Assembly: GCF_964340395.1 (NCBI RefSeq)
Contig: NC_135557.1
Location: 5,602,216-5,666,215 of the forward strand
Source: Glandiceps talaboti
Lineage: Eukaryota > Hemichordata > Enteropneusta > Spengelidae
Length of the DNA stretch: 64,000 nt
Direction of reading: 5' to 3'
Position 1 is the first letter of the stretch, and each line of letters begins with the position of its first letter. Of the stretch, positions 51,839 through 60,668 are shown in pieces. Position numbers and translations under genes: made by a program. The notes under the pieces were generated by a model. That model worked only from the letters and a program-made list of their open reading frames with translations. It made no database searches and was not told the origin of the DNA.

Positions 51839-54800
51839 GAGAGAGAGACAGAGAGAGAGAGAGACAGACAGAGAGAGAGAGAGAGGGGGGGAGTGAGAGA
51901 GAGGGAGAGAGAGGGGTAAGGGAGGGTGGGAGACAGACAGACAGGCAGACTGAAAGAGATTGATGACAGTGAGAGAGACAGCGACAGACAGACTAGACAC
52001 ACAGAGAGAGGGAGTGACTGAGCTAAAAAGGCAACATCAAGAGATGTGCCCAATTTGGGCAGAGCACAAAACCAGAGACGATATAGACGACTTTCTAGGC
52101 TGCATGAATTTCAAACTTTATATTTAATTTACTGCCTGTTTATGCAAATGGTCTTCATTGTAGTTCTAGTATATGAACACAAAATAAATTCATTGTATTG
52201 CATTGTACTGGAAATGGTTGGTACTCAAACGCAGGTCAGATATTGACAAAATGTTATTTTTTGGATTCACATTCTGATCAGAAAACATGAAATCCATCAT
52301 TTTTGTTGTTTGATGTAGATTTTCGATTAGTTGTCATCGGGTTATCTATCTCACCAATTCGCCATCAGTTACGTTTTTTTTCAAATCACCATGCTATTAA
52401 TGTCTGCAGTTCTTGGAATAACATTTTTCCCATCGATTTCATATTCGTTCTTGTACATCCTGGCCATGGGTGCATTCTAAAGCACAAAATGTATTGCCAT
52501 TGCTTTGTCAGTACGCACATGGTACAGGACATCTACAGGCACTTTTAAAATGGTTCACGTGAAAAACAAAAGACATGGCTGATGCTGATATCGGCAAATC
52601 GTTGCATTTCGTACAGTTTCAGTACTTATCTATGACATTGGACGATTCGCACATTTAAAATATACCATTGCAATATCTTTAAGACAAGCATATATGACAA
52701 GTCATTGAGAATGACATAATTGGGTTTTAAGGAATTATCACTACTCTGATCATGCAACAACATTTGTGAACCTAAAACAAACAGACTTAGATATGTTGTG
52801 TGTGCTTGTTGGACATGGAATATGCCTCCAACAATAAAGGATTGGTTGGGTATGGGAGATCATATCACGATGAAAATGGAGTCTGAGTTATGGCTTTGGA
52901 CATGGAAAATTCACAAACAAAATGGCTGGCAGGCAGCCATATTGGATCTTATCACGACGAATGGATATGCACATGTATGTCATAGAACACTGTCCTAAAA
53001 CCAACTTTAAATGAGATCTGTTTAAGCATGTCTGAGTTATGGCTTTGGACATGAAAATTCGCAAACAAAATGGCTGGCAGGCAGCCATATTGGATCGTAT
53101 CACAACGAAAATGGATATGCACATGTATGTCATAGAACACTGTCCTAATACCAATTTTGAATGAGATCTGTTTAAGCATGTCTGAGTTATGGCTTTGGAC
53201 ATGGAAAATTCACAAACAAAATGGCTGGCAGGCAGCCATATTGGATTGTATCACGAGGAAAATGGAAATACACATGTATGTCATAGAACACTGTCCTAAT
53301 ACCAACTTTGAATGAGATCTGTTCAAGCATGTCTGAGTTATGGCTTTGGACATGGAAAATTCACAAACAAAATGGCTGGCAGGCAGCCATATTGGATCGT
53401 ATCACGAGGAAAATGGATATACACATGTATGTCATAGAACACTGTCCTAATACCAACTTTGAATGAGATCTGTTCAAGCATGTCTGAGTTATGGCTTTGG
53501 ACATGAAAATTCACAAACAAAATGGCTACCAGGCAGCCATATTGGATCGTATCACAATGAAAATGGATATGCACATGTATGTCATAGAACACTGTCCTAA
53601 TGCCAACTTTGAATGAGATCTGTTCAAGCATGTCTGAGTTATGGCTTTGGACATGAAAATTCGCAAACAAAATGGTTGCTAGGCGGCCATATTGGATCGT
53701 ATCATAAAACAAATTGACGTGCATATGTATGCCATAGTATGTTGCCCCTGTACCAAGTTTGAAAAAAATCGGTCCAGGCATCTCCAAGAAACAGCTGCGG
53801 ACTGACGGACGGACGGACGGACGGACGCACGCACGGACAGACGGAACCCAATCCATAAGTCCCCGTTCCGGACTTCGTCCGCGGGGGCTAAAAATGGCTT
53901 GGCTAAGTGAAGTAACAAATTGCTCATTCAAGAACAAAACGTCTTGGGAAGTCGGCAGGTGACCTGTCTGTTTAACGTAGAACCCTATTGTCTTGGTTTT
54001 GTTTGGAGCAGACCTGTATTTTTTGTTAACATTCAAGCCCTCACGGGCATGAGTGAATGATGAATGATGATTGACAGATTGTTATGAAAACAGCTGAACA
54101 TAATGAACCGTTTTTAACACATATTAATAACCGTTCCTGATTATCTTTTCTCAATTTCAAGAGCTTATTCTCCAACTAGAGGCTGTGGGTATAATCATAT
54201 GTCTACATTTCTCCCGTTTGCGGTTTTTTTTGTTGATGCATGCTTTTGACGTGCAAAGAATATTAATTTCAACATGATCGTGGAGCCAAGCTAATGCACA
54301 TAATGCACCTTAGACATATCCGGAATGCATTAAAAATAAATAAGAACGCGTGCCAACTTCGTTTGAGATAGCAGTATTTGTCATTATGGCATTCAAAGAT
54401 GAGTTTGTGTCATTCCTTTAAAATACAGTATATATAGAAAAAAGTAAATATTTCGCAAGAAAGTATAATAGTGGAAACTGAAAAAGAAAGTGAGATTTGC
54501 AATAAAAAACAATAAATATTATGAATGGAGGTAAATGTTGGATCGTTGGATCCGAATGTGAATCCAAAAATAACAATCTGTTGAAACCTGACCTAACCTG
54601 ACCTGACATAACTTGACCTGCATATTGGAAAATATTAAACCTGCACTGTAGGCCTAAGTGATTCCGAACTCTTAGTATTTGCGAAACATAACTCCACCGT
54701 ACAATACCAAGATCGAATGAGATGTCATTTGGGTCATGTCAAGATGTTAGGAATAGTTTGGATAAGGTCATCTAAGGTCAGATTATTATTTCAATTTATT

Positions 54801-57800
54801 TATGTTTTGGTCATGTACATGTATGGTATGACCAATGTGGTAGGATTTGTGGTCAACCCAGGTCAGGTGAAGATGTTATAGGTTAAATCAAGTGTATGAT
54901 TAATATTAAGTTTGGCAAACCATGGATATGTGCAATAATAAAATTCCAATGCTTTTTTTTTTATGTAGCGCTTTGCCACTCAGTGCTCATAGCTATTTAC
55001 AAATATTACCCCTCAGTGGCATGGATCTATAGTGGCACAAAGGCCCTTACGTACCCAACAGCCTGGGAAGCATACACTCCATTGCAGTCTCAATAAGCGC
55101 ATAACCATAGGATTAAAACATTCACATTGTAATATCTATCCTACCAGGTCCCCAATTGTAAGTTGGGTTGATATAGGGCATAACCTTGTTCATATCTTGC
55201 GCAAGCACTATAGCCATTCGCTGTAAATGGTCTCGTTGGGGCTCGAACAGGCAATCTGCAGATTCCAACCCGATGGTTTGTAATCTAGACTAGCTGCCAT
55301 CTAGACTGGCATTAACTAGTTTCAAGTTCAAATACCCTGGCCTGCTCTTGCCGTGTGTAACTTCCGAAGGTGCCAGTTAGCTAAATTACATGATATTCTT
55401 ATTTTCTGATGAATTTTGTAAAGCTGTGGTAACTTCTGATCAGCCTGGGCTAGGCTAACCCAATTCCACTCATTTCAAGAAGTGCTTAAGCTTAATTTTG
55501 CGATCCAGCGGTTATTCATATGATTTGATTTTGGTCTAGGCTTAACAATAGCATGCACTTGACAATTTGAGGTCATTTCAAAAGAAATAATTGCATTTTG
55601 GGGTAACAACAGACCCATTAAAAGTAAATTCATTTTTGTAGGATGAATAGTAAACAACTCAAAAACCCCACCCCAAGGTAACATAATTATTTTTAAAGTT
55701 TTTCATCCTACTGTGAACTATATATTGATCTCGCACCTTACATTGTTGAAACATTGATTTAACATAAGGAAATTGCTAGTGTTTATTTGTGTTGTGTGAC
55801 CATTATAAAAAAAACTATATCCATGTCGCTGAAATAAATCGACACACAGACACGATCGTGCTTGCAAATATGGCGGGAAATTCGTGCATGATTGTCAATA
55901 TTTATTATTTAGCACGGGAAAAAATCCCTTACATAAGTAAGGCGTAGCTCGAAATTTGAATCAAGTATTCCATTCTAATCGACTACTATAACGTACTGAA
56001 TGACGCTTCCCCTTATATCTCCATACTTCAATCATGGAGGCAGAAAAACACACTACTTCACAATGTTTGCATACACGTGATACACCATGAATGAAATGAT
56101 CCGTACCATGCCCGTACTTTGGGACGTGACTGACCACACCGACTCAGGCTAGACGAGTTCGGCAGGCTATTTCTCGTTTGTTATGATCATCCCTTAAAAT
56201 ATTATTTGTGAAAAGGTTCATTTTTATGAGATGTTCAGAGAGATATAAAAAATAATAAAAAATAGGAAATAATTCATCAAATAGAACTACAAATGCTACC
56301 ATGGCCGCATGGTACATGTTGATCCACTAGCCCTGAACATGGCATTCAGTGCATATTTAGTGAGACTGCACTGTGAGGAACCGACAGCGTTGCTAGATCA
56401 TAGTGTACTTATTGATTTTAGGTACAAATATAGAACCCCTCATTGAAACTGTAAAGGAATGTTACCATGGATACTTCATTCATTAAGGATCTTACAATTT
56501 GAACTGTAGGGTTACTAAACACTGATCAGTGTCACTAATCAGTTGAGTTGGCTGGCCGGTCGGACAAATGAAAAATAATATATTTTTGATTGAATATATC
56601 TACTGAAAACATAACTATAAATTCATTAATTTTACATTGGCAGGATGACGTATGCAGGGATGTATAACGAGAGGCGGGTTTCCATTGGAATTGAATACAT
56701 ACATCATGTCGGAAACTCCTAGACCCCTAGCGAAGCCAAACAAGTGTAAACTATAGTGACTGAATTGGGAGAGCAGAATGTCAAATAAAATGAATAAGTT
56801 TTGGAAGCCATTGACGCTGACAAGTCGCCGGTGGCAAGTTGCAAGTCACAGGTCGCAGTTCTCAAGTCGCAGGTCGCTGTTCTCACCAGTCTTCCATACA
56901 AAAGAGTGGTATTAGGGAGCGATCAGTTTTTACGGCCGGGGTGGACCGGTGACTTCTTGTTCGTGTTGGACTTAAAATAGTGACCCCACCCTATGATTCA
57001 TCCACAAAACGATCCAACCCCCCGACCTCTGACAAATAAAAAAACACACACTGACCCCCTCCCTGACATCTGTTGACAAGAAATATTCTTCTTGCGCTTG
57101 CAAAAGACACGCTAGATTCTTAAACCACAATAAAGCACACTGCATATTAGTTAATTGTACTTCTTTTTTACATTAATTGTAAGTGTATCTGGTAAATCGG
57201 TGTCCCAAATCCATTGCTTCACACGTATAAAGCTCTTTAGACAGGAACCCTATGTGAAGTATGACTGTCTGTTAATGGACAGGAAAAATATTCATGGTTT
57301 AGTAACCAAAAGTTCTAGGATATCTCTTAGATTGAGTGAACTATTACCATTATAGATTAATTCAGCTAATTATAAAGTATAATTATGTTAGAAAGTGAGT
57401 TAATATAATTGTAAACCTAGGGGTTTCAGTCAGTTTCAAAGTACAGAGATAACTGGAAACAGTATGGGGTGAAGTGCACGTTATGCGCGTGCGAGCATGC
57501 TATACAAACGCGGGGAGGGGGAGGTTGGGAGTGGGTGTCCCCTCCCACGGTAAGAGCTTTTTGAAAAATGAACACCATTTGGAGGCCATTTAGAATACCA
57601 TTCAGAAGTATAACACAACTTAATTATATCATAAAAGTATCACTAATTTTAGGGTTTCAAAAGTTTATATCATTTCAAATCATATTGACATAAATAATAA
57701 TAAAAAAGATCAAGAAAAAAGTGAGAAAATTTGAGGAAAACATACACAGTGGAGGTCAGTTACCATTTAGAGATAAAATTCATTAAATTATTTGAAAGTG

Positions 57801-60633
57801 TGTCTCTATTAGCTATTTTTGTGTACAACTCAACATGTTCAGGTCAATGGAGGCACATATTTTAGAGTCAGTCCATCCAGTAAATTTCAAGGTATTTCAT
57901 TTATCATGTGTTACGTTTACAGCTACACATGAAATTTTTTATATCACATGACGACACAATGCAACTCATGGCCTGCAATATTGAGAAGTGTTTAAAAGGT
58001 GCAATGTTATGGACTCCATGTCATATGCTTGGGATGTATCAAGAGACAAAAAGTTTATGATATATTTGAACGTATATTTATAGCCCTTGTTTATGGTTTA
58101 TTGTTATTAATTACAGCAGGGTGGTTCATGATTTCGTTCCGTTGTTGAAAATAAGGTGACTCCCCTTATTCACTTTGTAAAAATGATGACCCTCTTCTTT
58201 GAGTCCGAACTTAAGGCACCCCTTTGATTTACCGCCCCCCCCGGCTGTAAAAACTGATCTCTCCCTTATCAGTGTGGTGCAGTGTTTTTTAAGGTCGATA
58301 AGCGGGTCAATGTTATCGGGGTTCCATTGTCAATTTTACTGGAGTTTCTCCACAACGCGATATGGTCACTGATCAATAAGAATGTAGCGATGGAAAACAT
58401 AAAATGCTTTGAAATGGTGTTTGAACTAATGAAAAGGCAAATTAGCGTAGTAAAATATAACATGTCACCTCCCACATTAAAAATCCTACACTGACAAGTC
58501 CGATCGCAGGTAAATTATATTCATGACAGTATATTCAACTTCTTCTGTAGAGGCGAAAGGTGTGAATGGTTTCTTTACCCCATCACGCTTTAGTTGAAAG
58601 AGTGTTGCCTTCAATACCGATGATACAGGAACTGTGGTTGATGATACATTTTATAAAGACTAAAATTTGTGACAGTTCCTGTTCAACGGGGAACAGGTAA
58701 TGGTAGTAAATTAAACTTCTTAAACTAAAATATACGAAATTACCGTCCGTTCACTCCTATATCGCCAACAGTATGTAAAGTGCTCGAAACACATCTAACA
58801 CTTCACTTCATGATCACTTCGAATTCACTTCCAAACTTTTCCGGGTTTGTTTCGAATGTTGACAAGAAGAACGCCCGTTTCAGCGTGACACTAAAACGAA
58901 TGACAACCCGAATGACAGAAAACGAATGCCTGCTTCTATTACTCTATCATAGTATTATTGATCCTCGCTTTACTTATTCTAACATTTGTTATCCCCCCCC
59001 CCCGCTCTCTGTCGTCAATCGAACCAAACCTGTGAAAATCTCTTTCACTGCTGCTAAATTTGTGGACCTACCTACTCTTACTCTCTCCGCCCTTAAATTA
59101 CTGATAGTGCAATACTGCGCACGGCACTTGTGATTGTAGACTGTCGATAGTCGTTCGTGCTTTTTTTTGCGACGTTTTATCTATACATGTATATTAAAAA
59201 CTGAAGTTGTCGCCTCGCGTCGATCCGGAGCAATACTATAACCGCGTAACTAATCAGTACGCACATGGAGCGAGGCGACGACTTTGTTTTAGATGAAAAG
59301 TAGCAAAAAAAAGCACGAGCGACTCGACAGTCTAGTGTGATTGCTGTTGACGTTAAACATCCACTAAATGCATATTTTGATACTCTGCCATCTGGTCGAA
59401 GATACCATTGTCTTAAATGCTCAAAAGAAAGTGTTTTGTCTCATCAGCCATCAAATTGTTAAATCGGGGCTAAGTTGTATTCATGTATTTGTTTTTACTC
59501 GTCTTGTTTAGGGGTTTTCTTCATGTTGTCTTTAATTATTCTGTTGTGAGTTGTAAATTATATATCCTTTGAGGACTAGTAAATGAATGATAATAAAACT
59601 GTATCTTTCCTACAAGATGTTGTTTAATAAGGTGAATAATAAACAGTTTCTAATGAATGAATATAAAACAACCAAGAACCAGTTTATTAATTTAGGCGGT
59701 GTTTATTGAATAACCATTCATAAAAAACAAAAACAAAAGACAACAACAAAAACATGCTTTATATTAATGATCATTTACATGGCACGCTAATATAATCCCC
59801 ACTTTTATATTATAGCTTACAAATACGGTCAAAGAACGTTAACGGTTGTGTGAAATGACAAAACATAATTTCTGAAATGTCTTTCACAAAGCACTGGAAA
59901 GGACAAACCTGTAAACAGTGGAATATATAGGGAGTCATGATTTTCCAATATCTTAATATTTCATTCTTTGTTCATATCTCTACGCGGAAATTGTAACATT
60001 GATTTCCACTAACCTTGGAGTTTAGTATGTAAGTCAGTTATCTCCATACGCAGTGCCGCGATTTCTTTCTGCTGTGTCGCATTTTCTTCTTCGAGTTGTA
60101 GAACCCGTTTTTCCAGTTTGGTAACTTTACTCTGTAGTAGTTTGTTTTCCGCTGTCAAGGATTCCACCGTAGCTCCTCTTTCAGCCACATTCAGTGATTG
60201 GCGAAGTTTACCGATTTCGTCTTGTAAACTCACAGCTTTGTCAACTGCAGCTCTCTCGATTTTATCTCGCAAAGATTGTTCATTATGAAGCGACAGTTTG
60301 AAAGACTCGTTCGTTGTTTTTAGTTCGGCATTGGATACTTCAAGTATTGTCAGATCTACTTCTAGTTCACTCACACGGTCTAAGAGACGCTGGTTTTCAT
60401 TGGATAATGTAGTAATGTTATTACCTATGGTCTCTTCTTCGATACTGCTGATCTCACTAACAACGTTCCTTGGTTTATGTCCTAAAATATGAAATATGAA
60501 ATATTAAACATACATACATACATACATACATACATACATACATACATACATACACACACATACATATATACATACATACATACATACATACATACATACA
60601 CACACACATACATACATACATACATACATACAT

Positions 60634-60668
<35 letters not shown>

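Noticed and set aside
51404-52000. 198-codon minus-strand frame across exon 6
   Set aside because: Most of it is translated GAGA/GACA microsatellite, and it reads exon 6 in a frame different from the one set by exon 5; only 51455-51568 in the spliced frame is kept.
53338-54036. 232-codon minus-strand frame
   Set aside because: It spans the 150-bp tandem units and the (GGAC)n tract; it consists of repeated segments without domain features.
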